This document shows positions 7,400 through 15,810 of a stretch of 22,259 nucleotides of DNA, in pieces. The position numbers and the translations under genes are program-made. The stretch comes from Clostridiales bacterium UBA2432. Lineage in GTDB: Bacteria > Bacillota > Clostridia > Lachnospirales > Vallitaleaceae. The stretch covers positions 94,132 through 116,390 of the forward strand of contig DDQW01000074.1 in NCBI GenBank assembly GCA_002342805.1, read 5' to 3'. The notes beneath the pieces were generated by a model. It was not told the origin of the DNA and did not search any database. It worked only from the letters and a program-made list of their open reading frames with translations. Each line of letters begins with the position of its first letter. Within the stretch, counting starts at the first letter, position 1.

Positions 7400-8929
7400 A
7401 TGGAACAAAAAGGCAATGTTTTACTACAGATGCGTCATATTGATAAACATTTTCCAGGAGTTGTTGCTTTATTAGATGTAGAATTTACCTTGCGACAAGG
7501 AGAAATCCATGCACTTATGGGTGAAAATGGTGCAGGAAAATCAACATTAATTAAGGTTTTAACGGGTGTAGAAGAATTTGAAAAGGGAAAAATAACTCTT
7601 GAAGGAACAAGAGGGTCCTTTATTAACCGTTCACCTCAGGAAGCCCAAGAAAGAGGCATCAGTACAGTCTATCAAGAAGTAAATTTGTGTGAAAATTTAT
7701 CGGTAGCCGAAAATATTTTCATAGGACGAGAACCGAAAAAAAACGGGATGATTGATTGGAAGCAAATTAATCGAAAATCAGAAGAATTATTAAATCGTTT
7801 AGATATTCATATTGATGTGACAAAAGCCCTTGAAAACTATTCTCTCGCCCTACAACAAATGGTTGCCATTGCAAGAGCGGTGGATATTTCAGCCAAGGTA
7901 TTGATCCTTGACGAACCAACATCAAGCCTAGATGAATCAGAAGTGGAAAAATTATTTGACCTTATGCGAAAGCTTAAGAACGAGGGGATGGGAATTGTTT
8001 TTGTTACCCATTTTTTGGAACAAGTGTATGAAGTTTGTGATCGCATTACCGTTCTTAGAAATGGGGAATTGGTTGGCGAATTTGAAATTGATAAATTACC
8101 AAGAGTACAACTTGTTGCTAAAATGATGGGGAAAGATTTTGATGACTTAGCAAAAATCAAACACAATAAAGAAAAAAAAGATGAAAAAGAGGAGCAGCGT
8201 ATTGTAGAAGCAAAACAAATTGAGCATATTGGAACGATTAAATCTTTTTCTATGAATATTCATTCCCATGAAGTTGTCGGCTTAGCCGGATTATTAGGGT
8301 CAGGACGTTCAGAACTTGCACGTGCACTTTACGGCGCAGACAAGCCGGATTCAGGTGTTTTGAAGTTTAATGGACAAGTGATTAAGGTGCATGCGCCTAT
8401 CGATGCCATGAAAGCAGGAATGGGATATTTGCCGGAGAATAGAAAAGAAGAAGGTATTTTTGCCGATTTATCTGTACGAGAAAATATCATGATTGCCCTT
8501 CAAGTAAAAAAAGGTTTGATCAAACTTTATACAAAAAAGGAGCAAGAGGAATTTACGGACCGTTACATCGATGCATTGAAAATCAAAACCGCTGACAGAG
8601 AGACCCCAGTGAAGCAGCTAAGTGGTGGAAACCAACAGAAAGTGATTTTAGGCCGCTGGCTATTAACAAATCCGGATTTTCTTATTCTGGATGAACCGAC
8701 TCGCGGTATTGATGTTGGGACAAAAACGGAGATACAAAAACTTGTGTTAAAACTAGCAAATGATGGTAAAGCAATTATGTTTATTTCTTCTGAGATAGAG
8801 GAAATGTTAAGAACGTGTGTAAAAATGATTGTTTTAAGAGATCGGGAAATGGTAGGGACGCTTAACGAGAATGAGTTAAGCCAAGAAAATATTATGGAAA
8901 TGATAGCAGGAGGTGATGAACGTGAGTAA
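7400..8929 (+). CDS. Sugar ABC transporter ATP-binding protein, two-domain (YtfR-like)
   Basis: The 509-residue protein has two fused nucleotide-binding domains, as in RbsA, MglA and YtfR. Domain 1 has Walker A GENGAGKST (G41-T49), a family-typical poor signature (SLALQQMVAIARA) and Walker B VLILDEPT. Domain 2 has a degenerate P-loop GLLGSGRSE (297-305), the full signature LSGGNQQK (407-414) and Walker B FLILDEPTRGID. Hydrolysis is expected mainly at the competent composite site. The start codon follows GGAAAGG. The reading frame overlaps the next gene by eight bases when that gene starts at the GTG at 8922. It powers import of the sugar captured by the YtfQ-like lipoprotein through the two permeases downstream. 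Confidence 0.95.
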   Translation: MEQKGNVLLQMRHIDKHFPGVVALLDVEFTLRQGEIHALMGENGAGKSTLIKVLTGVEEFEKGKITLEGTRGSFINRSPQEAQERGISTVYQEVNLCENLSVAENIFIGREPKKNGMIDWKQINRKSEELLNRLDIHIDVTKALENYSLALQQMVAIARAVDISAKVLILDEPTSSLDESEVEKLFDLMRKLKNEGMGIVFVTHFLEQVYEVCDRITVLRNGELVGEFEIDKLPRVQLVAKMMGKDFDDLAKIKHNKEKKDEKEEQRIVEAKQIEHIGTIKSFSMNIHSHEVVGLAGLLGSGRSELARALYGADKPDSGVLKFNGQVIKVHAPIDAMKAGMGYLPENRKEEGIFADLSVRENIMIALQVKKGLIKLYTKKEQEEFTDRYIDALKIKTADRETPVKQLSGGNQQKVILGRWLLTNPDFLILDEPTRGIDVGTKTEIQKLVLKLANDGKAIMFISSEIEEMLRTCVKMIVLRDREMVGTLNENELSQENIMEMIAGGDERE

Positions 8930-9989
8930 GACGCTTGGAACACGCGTAAAAAAAATAACGGAAATGAAGTTGTTTCTTCCCATATTATCTTTGTTACTCG
9001 TACTAATTATTAATGTCATAAAAACTCCGAATTTCTTTAATATAAGCATTACAAATGGTGTCTTTTACGGGTATATTATTGATATTATCAATCGTTCTTC
9101 AGAGCTTGTTATTCTAGCGGTTGGAATGACCTTAGTTGTCGCTGCATCCGGTGGTGCAGATATTTCCGTTGGAGCGGTTAGTGCTGTATCTGGAGCCGTC
9201 ATTATATTTATCTTAGGTGGAGGAGAGACAAGTACTGATTTTTATCATGCGCCCTATATTTTAGGAATTGTAGCGGCAGTTTTTGTAGGTGGATTATGTG
9301 GCGTGTGGAATGGGTTTTTAGTTGCAAAGATGAAAATACAGCCTATGGTTGCCACACTGATTTTGTTTACAGCAGGAAGAGGTATAGCCCAGTTAATTAC
9401 AGGAGGTCAAATCTTATATTTACGTGTAGATCACTATAAGGGTCTAGGAGGATTTATTCCCGGCGTGCCACTACCGACTCCGGTCTTTGTTGCTATTTTG
9501 GTCGTTGTGCTGACGTATTTATTACTGAAAAAAACACCTATCGGATTATATATAGAATCTGTAGGTATAAATGCAAAAGCTTCAAGACTAGTTGGACTTA
9601 ATCCGGTTTTTATTCAATTTTTAAGTTATGTCTATAGTGGATTATGTGCGGGTATTGCAGGACTAATTATAACGTCCCGTGTATATTCAATTGATGCCAA
9701 TAATGCAGGGTTAAATATGGAATTAGATGCTATTTTAGCTGTTGCTTTAGGTGGTAATAAATTATCCGGTGGAAAATTTTCGCTTATTGGAAGTGTCATT
9801 GGTGCGATTACCATTCAAACCTTAACGACAACTTTATATGCAATGAAAGTATCTGCTGATCAACTTCCGGTCTACAAAGCGATTGTTGTTGTTATTATTG
9901 TTGCATTACAATCCTCAGAGCTTAAACGCATGGTGCGAAACATACGCGCTAAATTAGCGACAAATACGACTGATAAGGAGGCGGCATAA
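8922..9989 (+). CDS. Sugar ABC transporter permease, YtfT-like
   Basis: The 355-residue membrane protein belongs to the ribose/galactofuranose permease family (BPD_transp_2). I choose the GTG at 8922 as start because AGGAGG (8908-8913) lies eight bases before it. The GTG at 8913 and ATG at 8916 sit on or next to that ribosome site. The N-terminal cytoplasmic part is short, then come about eight to ten hydrophobic helices. The family motifs LVVAASGGADISVGAVSAV and the cytoplasmic EAA-like region IGLYIESVGINAKASRLVGL are present, followed by LDAILAVALGGNKLSGGKFS. The stop codon overlaps the start of the second permease in TAATG. It forms the heterodimeric channel with that protein. Confidence 0.92.
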   Translation: MSKTLGTRVKKITEMKLFLPILSLLLVLIINVIKTPNFFNISITNGVFYGYIIDIINRSSELVILAVGMTLVVAASGGADISVGAVSAVSGAVIIFILGGGETSTDFYHAPYILGIVAAVFVGGLCGVWNGFLVAKMKIQPMVATLILFTAGRGIAQLITGGQILYLRVDHYKGLGGFIPGVPLPTPVFVAILVVVLTYLLLKKTPIGLYIESVGINAKASRLVGLNPVFIQFLSYVYSGLCAGIAGLIITSRVYSIDANNAGLNMELDAILAVALGGNKLSGGKFSLIGSVIGAITIQTLTTTLYAMKVSADQLPVYKAIVVVIIVALQSSELKRMVRNIRAKLATNTTDKEAA

Positions 9990-11014
9990 TGAAACATGTA
10001 AAAATCAAAATGAATAACCATACCTTCTTGTTAATAATAACGGTGCTTTTATTTATAGCCATGTATATGAGTGGTATCCTACTCTTTGGTGATAAGAATT
10101 TTGGACGTATTCAAGTGTTTTTTAACTTGTTTATTAGTAATGCAGGTCTTATTGTTGTTGCAACAGGCATGACCATGGTTCTTATTACGGCAGGGATTGA
10201 TATTTCTGTAGGATCTGTTGTTGCAATGACATGTATGCTTCTTGCATGGATGATGGAACATAAAAGCGTCAGTGCAATTAGTGCGCTCATCATTGTGCTT
10301 ATTGTTGGTACTGCTTTTGGATTTGTTCAAGGCTGGCTTATTTCATATCTTAATTTGCAACCCTTTATTATAACTTTGGCAGGAATGTTTTTTGCTCGAG
10401 GAATGACAGCGGTTATTAGCACAGAGATGATTAGTATTAAAAATGAGATGTTCTTAAGCTGGGCCAATGCAAAGTTTTACTTACCCTTTGGAGGATATGA
10501 GAATAAACGGGGGGATATTATTTTTCCATATATATATCCAAGTGTTGTTCTTGCAATATTGGTCTTAGTAGCTGCGTTTATTCTTCTAAAGTATACAAAA
10601 TTTGGACGTTCAATTTATGCAATTGGAGGAAACGAGCAGTCAGCTCTATTGATGGGATTGAACGTTCGGCGTACAAAATTACTCACTTACGTCATTAACG
10701 GTTTTTTAGCAGCCTTTGGAGGATTTTTATTTGCATTAAATACATGTGCTGGATTCGTCGAACAAGCCAAGGGATTCGAGATGGAAGCTATAGCATCCGC
10801 CGTCATCGGAGGAACACTTTTAACGGGCGGTGTTGGTAACGTTATAGGTAGTCTGTTTGGTGTACTTATTAAGGGTACGATTGAATCGCTAATAAACTTT
10901 CAAGGAACATTGTCATCTTGGTGGACTAAAATAACGATTGGTGCATTACTATCCTTTTTTATTATTTTACAAAGTATATTAGCCGCAAGAAAACAACGCA
11001 GAAGAGCGGTATAG
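9989..11014 (+). CDS. Sugar ABC transporter permease, YjfF-like
   Basis: The 341-residue integral membrane protein is a paralogue of the preceding permease. The ATG shares one base with the upstream stop (TAATG) and has AAGGAGG seven bases before it, so translation is coupled. Visible family motifs are TAGIDISVGSVVAM, LQPFIITLAGMFFARGM, the coupling loop FGRSIYAIGGNEQSALLMGLN and MEAIASAVIGGTLLTGGVGN. Binding protein, double ATPase and two distinct permeases in this order match the E. coli ytfQ-ytfR-ytfT-yjfF galactofuranose system. No sugar kinase, isomerase or glycosidase gene follows, so catabolism of the imported sugar must be encoded elsewhere. Confidence 0.92.
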   Translation: MKHVKIKMNNHTFLLIITVLLFIAMYMSGILLFGDKNFGRIQVFFNLFISNAGLIVVATGMTMVLITAGIDISVGSVVAMTCMLLAWMMEHKSVSAISALIIVLIVGTAFGFVQGWLISYLNLQPFIITLAGMFFARGMTAVISTEMISIKNEMFLSWANAKFYLPFGGYENKRGDIIFPYIYPSVVLAILVLVAAFILLKYTKFGRSIYAIGGNEQSALLMGLNVRRTKLLTYVINGFLAAFGGFLFALNTCAGFVEQAKGFEMEAIASAVIGGTLLTGGVGNVIGSLFGVLIKGTIESLINFQGTLSSWWTKITIGALLSFFIILQSILAARKQRRRAV

Positions 11015-11018
11015 TCTC

Positions 11019-11047
11019 TTGACGCTTTCCTTAGTTTATAGTAAGAT
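11019..11047 (+). promoter_or_regulatory. Sigma-A promoter for the DMT transporter gene
   Basis: TTGACG (11019-11024) and TAAGAT (11042-11047) are separated by exactly 17 bases, a few bases after the permease stop. The expected transcript start is about 40 bases before the ATG. It makes the transporter group that follows independent of the sugar locus. Confidence 0.5.
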
Positions 11048-11092
11048 GACTGAGAAATGTTATCAACAAAGTAGACAATGGAAGGTGACGAC

Positions 11093-11950
11093 ATGATACG
11101 TATTTTTTCTCGTTTAAGCAATAAGCAACAAGCAATACTCTATATGGTATTTTCCGCCTTGGCTTTTTCCCTAATGGGTGTTTTTGTTAAATTGACTGGA
11201 GATATTCCAGTGGTACAAAAAACCCTCATACGTGCAGTGGTTATTGCAAATATTAGTTTTGTTTTGATTAAATTTCATCATATTCCAATTTTTCCAATTC
11301 ATCAGATTAAGTTATTGACACTACGTTCATTAACAGGAACAATAGCCATTGTGATGAATTATTACGCTCTTGACCATTTGATTTTATCTGATGCAACGGT
11401 GCTATTTCGCTTAAATACAATTTTTGTGGTGATATTTAGCTGGATTTTCTTGCAAGAGCATATTTCAAAAAAACAATTTTTAGTGATGATTATTGCATTT
11501 ATAGGTGTAATTTTTGTTGTCAAACCTGAATTATCCTTTGAATTTGTCCCATATTTAGTAGCGATTTTAGGGGCTGCGGGTGCTGCATTATCCTATACAA
11601 TGTTAAGAAAATTAGGTGAAGGAACACATCCATCGGTTGTTGTGTTCTTCTTTGCTATGTTTACTTTTGTTTCACTGCTTCCTATTGTTATTGTCAGCTA
11701 TGAACCAATGACAGATACACAATTGATGTATGCTATTTTGGCAGGAATCTCAGCAGTTGGAGGACAATATGGTGTAACCTTGGCATATAAACATGCGCAG
11801 GCAAAAGACGTCTCTCTATATAATTATTTTGGTGTCGTCTTTTCAGCTATATTTGGGTTGATTATATTTGGTTCCCAGCCAGATGCCTTCAGTGTGATCG
11901 GATACATTATTATCTTTATGTCCGCGTTGCGAATGAAAAAAATAAATTAA
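11093..11950 (+). CDS. DMT-superfamily (EamA) transporter
   Basis: The 285-residue inner-membrane protein has about ten hydrophobic helices in two EamA repeats, roughly residues 10-140 and 150-283. FSALAFSLMGVFVKLTGD opens the first repeat, and the helix pair ending LQEHISKKQF...GVIFVVKPE closes it. I start at the ATG at 11093, preceded by GGAAGGTG (11080-11087). The in-frame ATG at 11078 overlaps that region and lacks its own ribosome site. Family members export or exchange amino acids, nucleotide precursors and other small metabolites. The substrate cannot be predicted here. It is followed after 30 bases by an AEC-family carrier in the same direction and may be co-transcribed with it. Confidence 0.88.
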   Translation: MIRIFSRLSNKQQAILYMVFSALAFSLMGVFVKLTGDIPVVQKTLIRAVVIANISFVLIKFHHIPIFPIHQIKLLTLRSLTGTIAIVMNYYALDHLILSDATVLFRLNTIFVVIFSWIFLQEHISKKQFLVMIIAFIGVIFVVKPELSFEFVPYLVAILGAAGAALSYTMLRKLGEGTHPSVVVFFFAMFTFVSLLPIVIVSYEPMTDTQLMYAILAGISAVGGQYGVTLAYKHAQAKDVSLYNYFGVVFSAIFGLIIFGSQPDAFSVIGYIIIFMSALRMKKIN

Positions 11951-11980
11951 CAAAAATAAGACAATCATTAAGGAGAAATT

Positions 11981-12901
11981 ATGGCCTATATAGTCTTTGT
12001 GATTTTTAATGTGTTAGTGCCTATATTTATACCTGTTCTGGCGGGTTACTATTTTCATAAGCGATTCACTTTAAATGTAGATACTTTAACTAAAATTCAA
12101 TTTTATGTTATGATACCGGCTTTTTTATTTATGAATATGTATACAATACAACTAGATGCAAGATTATTTTTTAAAATTGTTATTACTCTGGTATTAGCCT
12201 TTATCCTGTTATTTTTAATTGGATTAGCTTTTGCAAAAATCATCGGATACGATGCTAAGCAAAAAAGCGCATTTATTAATGCGTCATGCTTTTATAATAG
12301 CGGCAATTTTTGTATACCCCTTATTGCCTTATTGTTTAATAATCCATTTGCATCAGCAATCCAGATTATTATTATGTTTATACAGAATATTTTGTTAAAT
12401 ATTTTTGGGATTTTTAACACGAGTATTGGTCATAAGAGCGGGAAGGAAGCCATTTTAGATATTTTTAAATTGCCGATGATGTATGCAATTTTTCTTGGAT
12501 TTGGGTTTCAATTATTTAATATTCCAGTCTACCAACCAATACAAGACGGCTTAAGTATAACCGGTCAAGGATTGGTACCGGTAGCCTTAATTACGCTGGG
12601 TGCACAACTAGCAGATACTCAATTGCGATTTCGATCCATGCGTGTTTATCTTGCCGGTGGCATCAGATTGATTATTGCACCAATGATTACCGGTGTTTTG
12701 TTATGGCTATTTCAAATTGACGGTATTGCAGCTCAGGTTGTATTAATCTGTAGCGGTGCGCCAACGGCAATCAACACTGTCTTATTAGCCATTGAATTTA
12801 AAAATGAACCGGAATATGCATCCCAAACGGTTTTCTTTTCAACGGCCTTTAGTGCATTAACGATTCCTATCGTCATTTATTTTGCACAATTGCTGTTTTA
12901 A
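11981..12901 (+). CDS. AEC-family (auxin efflux carrier-like) transporter
   Basis: The 306-residue membrane protein has about ten helices in the inverted-repeat layout of the AEC/bile-acid-sodium-symporter fold. It shows the family's NASCFYNSGNFCIPLI crossover-like motif near residue 100 and a second broken helix near CSGAPTAINTVLLAIEF at about 265. The ATG follows TTAAGGAG. Bacterial relatives carry malate, malonate or other carboxylates, or have no known substrate. The 3' end overlaps the convergent MFS gene by four bases (TTAA), so neither gene has space for its own terminator in between. Confidence 0.87.
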   Translation: MAYIVFVIFNVLVPIFIPVLAGYYFHKRFTLNVDTLTKIQFYVMIPAFLFMNMYTIQLDARLFFKIVITLVLAFILLFLIGLAFAKIIGYDAKQKSAFINASCFYNSGNFCIPLIALLFNNPFASAIQIIIMFIQNILLNIFGIFNTSIGHKSGKEAILDIFKLPMMYAIFLGFGFQLFNIPVYQPIQDGLSITGQGLVPVALITLGAQLADTQLRFRSMRVYLAGGIRLIIAPMITGVLLWLFQIDGIAAQVVLICSGAPTAINTVLLAIEFKNEPEYASQTVFFSTAFSALTIPIVIYFAQLLF

Positions 12902-14160
12902 GGTTTTATTGGTCTTTTTATGGAAAGCGCCATTCCAAGTGCGGCAAAAGTGATTATGGCCATAACAGTAAATACAGCAACATAACTGCCAGTAAGGTCA
13001 TAGGATAATCCAAAAGGAATTGTACCAAAAGCGGAGCCAAGAACGCCAAAGACAGTAGCAGCACCGCGAATACTTCCAAGGTATTTCCTCCCAAAGTATT
13101 TGACCCAAATAATGTTTAAGGTTAGATTTTGAATATTTGTTGCTAAGCCGTAAACAAGCATAAAAATAACAGCCATAGCTATGTTATTGACAATAAGCAT
13201 AAATAACATGTCAAGAGCAACAACAGTTAGAGTTATAGCAACAATATATTTTGAACGAAAACGATCAATAATTAATCCGGAGATTAAAGGCATAAAAAAT
13301 CCGGGAAGTGATATGAGGCCGATTGCAAAAGCAGCGGCTTCTTCTTTAATTCCCTGTAAATCCATAATTGAGAAGAAGTGGAACATAATTCCCGTTGTAA
13401 TCATGGGAACAATCATACTGATAATGCCGATAAACCAAAATTCTTTTGTGCGTAGAGTTTCTTTTAGAGTAAAAGATTCACGATCGACTTTTTCCATTTC
13501 GTCGAGCAAATCTTGATGGGAACTTACAGGGGCATTATCCGGAAGAAGATGAACGTCTTCTGGATTATTAATCATAAAAAAATAGGATAGGGGTATGAAA
13601 ATAAGGATAATTGCAATACTCCAAAAGCGCCAAGTTATCTCCCAACCATACGTTTGAATAAAATAGATATTTATAGGTGGAACAATGACATTAGCAAGGA
13701 TGATACCAAGCGTTGCTAAACTAATGGCGAAAGCTCTTTTTTTATCAAACCACTGGGGAATCAAGGCATTTGGAATAAGCATCATAGAACCTTGCCCTAA
13801 ATATCTAAGTAAAAAGAAACCGATAAATAACATGGCTACATTGGCTATGAAACTATTAAACAGACATGCAGCGGCTAATGCAAACCCGAGAATAAAGGAC
13901 ATTTTTCGTTGACCTAAAAAGTCGATATGTCGACCAACGAAAAAAAGCAATGAACCCGACAATACAGTTGCAAGTGAATAAATAAATGAAATATATGTAC
14001 GTGAATAACCAAAGTCTTCTATATAATAGTTAATAAATGTGGAAATAGAAAAACTTTGTCCCGGTGCGGAGAAAAACATACTCACACCTGATATAAAAAC
14101 AATGACCCAACCATAGTAAAAATAGGGGTTGGTTTTCTTCGCGATTTTATGTGATAACAT
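12898..14160 (-). CDS. MFS transporter (monocarboxylate/OFA-like)
   Basis: The 420-residue membrane protein has about 12 hydrophobic helices with a central cytoplasmic loop near residues 205-230 (DNAPVSSHQDLLDEMEKV). The loop between helices 2 and 3 carries a GRHIDFLGQRK variant of the MFS signature GxxxDRxGRR. YYGWVIVFISG near the N-terminus and the overall pattern suggest the oxalate/formate or monocarboxylate porter branch, but the substrate is not determinable. TAAGGAGG sits six bases before the ATG on the minus strand, a strong ribosome site. The stop codon is shared in part with the convergent AEC gene. Confidence 0.85.
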   Translation of the reverse strand: MLSHKIAKKTNPYFYYGWVIVFISGVSMFFSAPGQSFSISTFINYYIEDFGYSRTYISFIYSLATVLSGSLLFFVGRHIDFLGQRKMSFILGFALAAACLFNSFIANVAMLFIGFFLLRYLGQGSMMLIPNALIPQWFDKKRAFAISLATLGIILANVIVPPINIYFIQTYGWEITWRFWSIAIILIFIPLSYFFMINNPEDVHLLPDNAPVSSHQDLLDEMEKVDRESFTLKETLRTKEFWFIGIISMIVPMITTGIMFHFFSIMDLQGIKEEAAAFAIGLISLPGFFMPLISGLIIDRFRSKYIVAITLTVVALDMLFMLIVNNIAMAVIFMLVYGLATNIQNLTLNIIWVKYFGRKYLGSIRGAATVFGVLGSAFGTIPFGLSYDLTGSYVAVFTVMAIITFAALGMALSIKRPIKP

Positions 14161-14190
14161 AATTGCCTCCTTAATATGAACATCTATAAT

Positions 14191-14219
14191 ACTTTACCCC
14201 TTTTTACCTGAAAAATCAA
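14191..14219 (-). promoter_or_regulatory. Possible promoter of the MFS gene
   Basis: On the minus strand TTGATT (14219-14214) and TAAAGT (14196-14191) are 17 bases apart, about 30 bases before the ATG. An overlapping TATTAT-like stretch just downstream could be an alternative -10. Confidence 0.4.
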
Positions 14220-14348
14220 CTGTTTTGATAAAGTAAAGGAAATAGCCATATGTGAATTTGAAATATTGTATACTTGCAGATAAAAACCGAGAAAATCCAG
14301 TAAATCCAAATAAATCTAAAGAAAACACGCGAAAAATGAAATTATCTA

Positions 14349-14377
14349 TTGATTATCTTGCAAAAATTGTGTATTAT
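14349..14377 (+). promoter_or_regulatory. Sigma-A promoter of the aminotransferase gene
   Basis: TTGATT (14349-14354) and TATTAT (14372-14377) have a 17-base spacer, about 40 bases before the chosen ATG. The rest of the divergent gap (14161-14348) is A-rich and holds no gene that I can see. Confidence 0.6.
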
Positions 14378-14418
14378 TATACAAAAGGTTGTTAGTTTTA
14401 GGAGGATTGGCGAATAAG

Positions 14419-15684
14419 ATGGAATATTTTAAAGGTAAATCACATGAAGAATTAGTAATGTATCAGAATGAACTGAAACAAAAACTAGAGAAGTTTAAAG
14501 GAATGGGTTTAAATTTGAATATGGCTAGGGGCAAGCCGTGTAAAGAACAGCTAGATTTGTCAAATGCAATGATTGATGGAAGCATTGATTTTAGTATTAA
14601 TATTGATTATCGAAATTATGGATTGTTAGATGGAATACCTGAAGCAAAAAAATTGTTTGCTGAAAGTATGAACGTCTTAGAGGAAGAATTAATCATCGGC
14701 GGAAATTCAAGCTTAAATTTAATGTATGATACATTAGTGAGAGCCATGTTATTTGGAACGGTCGATAGTATAAAACCATGGTCGCAATATGAAAAAATTA
14801 AGTTCATATGTCCGTCTCCTGGATATGATCGACATTTTGGTATATGTGAAGATCTGGGAATTGAGATGATTATGGTTCCGATGACAGATGATGGCCCAGA
14901 TATGGACCGAGTCGAAGAGCTTGTACAAAGCGATGAAACGATTAAAGGGATTTGGTGTATTCCCAAATACTCCAATCCAACAGGAATTACATATTCAGAT
15001 GAAGTCGTTGATCGACTGGCTTCTATGAAATGTGCAGCTAATGATTTTCGAATAATGTGGGATAATGCCTATAATATTCATCATTTAAATAATAACGGAG
15101 ACGAATTAAAAGATTTATTGATTGCGTGTAAAAAAACAAACAATTCGAATCGTGTTTATATGTATAGTTCCACTTCGAAAGTAACTTTTCCGGGGTCAGG
15201 AATCGCGGTAATGGCTATGAGTAAGGAAAACGCAGATGATGTTCGTAAGCATATGGGATATCAAACAATTGGTTCGAATAAAATCAATCAGCTGATGCAT
15301 GTTCGTTTTTTGCCAACAGCGGATGCAATTGAAGCACATATGATGAAGCATGCGGAAATATTAGAACCTAAATTTGACAAAGTTCTTGAAGTACTAGAAC
15401 GTGAAATAGGTGGATTAAATATTGCAAAGTGGAATAACCCAAATGGCGGATATTTCATTAATCTTGATGTGATGGAAGGTTGCGCAAAAGAAGTTGTAGC
15501 CTGCTGTTTAAGTCATGGTGTTACACTGACTCCGGCAGGAGCTACATTCCCATATGGGAAGGACCCTAGGGATACAAATATTCGTATCGCACCTACATTT
15601 CCGCCTTTAGAAGAACTTGAACTTGCCATTGAAGTATTGGCAACATGTATTCAATATGTAGCTATACATAAAATATTGGCATAA
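14419..15684 (+). CDS. PLP-dependent aminotransferase (class I-like, putative aspartate aminotransferase family)
   Basis: The 421-residue fold-type I aminotransferase resembles the Pfam PF12897 group, judged from the opening GLNLNMARGKPCKEQLDLS. The central region has SPGYDRHFGICEDLGIEM and the substrate/PLP segment WCIPKYSNPTGITYSDE. Next come WDNAYNIHHL, with the conserved Asp and Tyr that contact the cofactor, and SSTSKVTFPGSGI, whose K254 is the Schiff-base lysine. An arginine in DTNIRIAPTFPP probably binds substrate carboxylate. The reaction is amino-group transfer to a 2-oxo acid; the exact substrate is unknown. I choose the ATG at 14419. AGGAGG (14400-14405) is 13 bases away, which is long, and the in-frame TTG codons at 14389 and 14407 are worse placed. 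It has its own promoter and terminator, so it is monocistronic. Confidence 0.9.
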   Translation: MEYFKGKSHEELVMYQNELKQKLEKFKGMGLNLNMARGKPCKEQLDLSNAMIDGSIDFSINIDYRNYGLLDGIPEAKKLFAESMNVLEEELIIGGNSSLNLMYDTLVRAMLFGTVDSIKPWSQYEKIKFICPSPGYDRHFGICEDLGIEMIMVPMTDDGPDMDRVEELVQSDETIKGIWCIPKYSNPTGITYSDEVVDRLASMKCAANDFRIMWDNAYNIHHLNNNGDELKDLLIACKKTNNSNRVYMYSSTSKVTFPGSGIAVMAMSKENADDVRKHMGYQTIGSNKINQLMHVRFLPTADAIEAHMMKHAEILEPKFDKVLEVLEREIGGLNIAKWNNPNGGYFINLDVMEGCAKEVVACCLSHGVTLTPAGATFPYGKDPRDTNIRIAPTFPPLEELELAIEVLATCIQYVAIHKILA

Positions 15685-15689
15685 GAAAC

Positions 15690-15718
15690 AAACTGTGCTT
15701 AAATGCGCAGTTTTTTTT
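15690..15718 (+). terminator. Intrinsic terminator of the aminotransferase gene
   Basis: The stem AAACTGTGC (15690-15698) pairs with GCGCAGTTT (15705-15713), with one G-T pair and a six-base loop. It runs into eight T (15711-15718), five bases after the stop codon. Confidence 0.8.
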
Positions 15719-15747
15719 GAAAGAAAATACTTTGATAATCAAAACAA

Positions 15748-15776
15748 TTGACAAGTGCTTGTTTTTTAGTTAGAAT
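15748..15776 (+). promoter_or_regulatory. Strong sigma-A promoter of the enoyl reductase gene
   Basis: A consensus TTGACA (15748-15753) and TAGAAT (15771-15776) are separated by 17 bases, about 35 bases before the start codon. Confidence 0.75.
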
Positions 15777-15810
15777 TTAAAGGAATAATGATAAAGAGGA
15801 GACGTGAACT

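Noticed and set aside
14293..14317. Three AAATCC-like units at 9-10 base spacing upstream of the aminotransferase
   Set aside because: The units are short, imperfect and A-rich, likely by chance in this AT-rich gap. They do not form an array that I would call a repeat or operator set.
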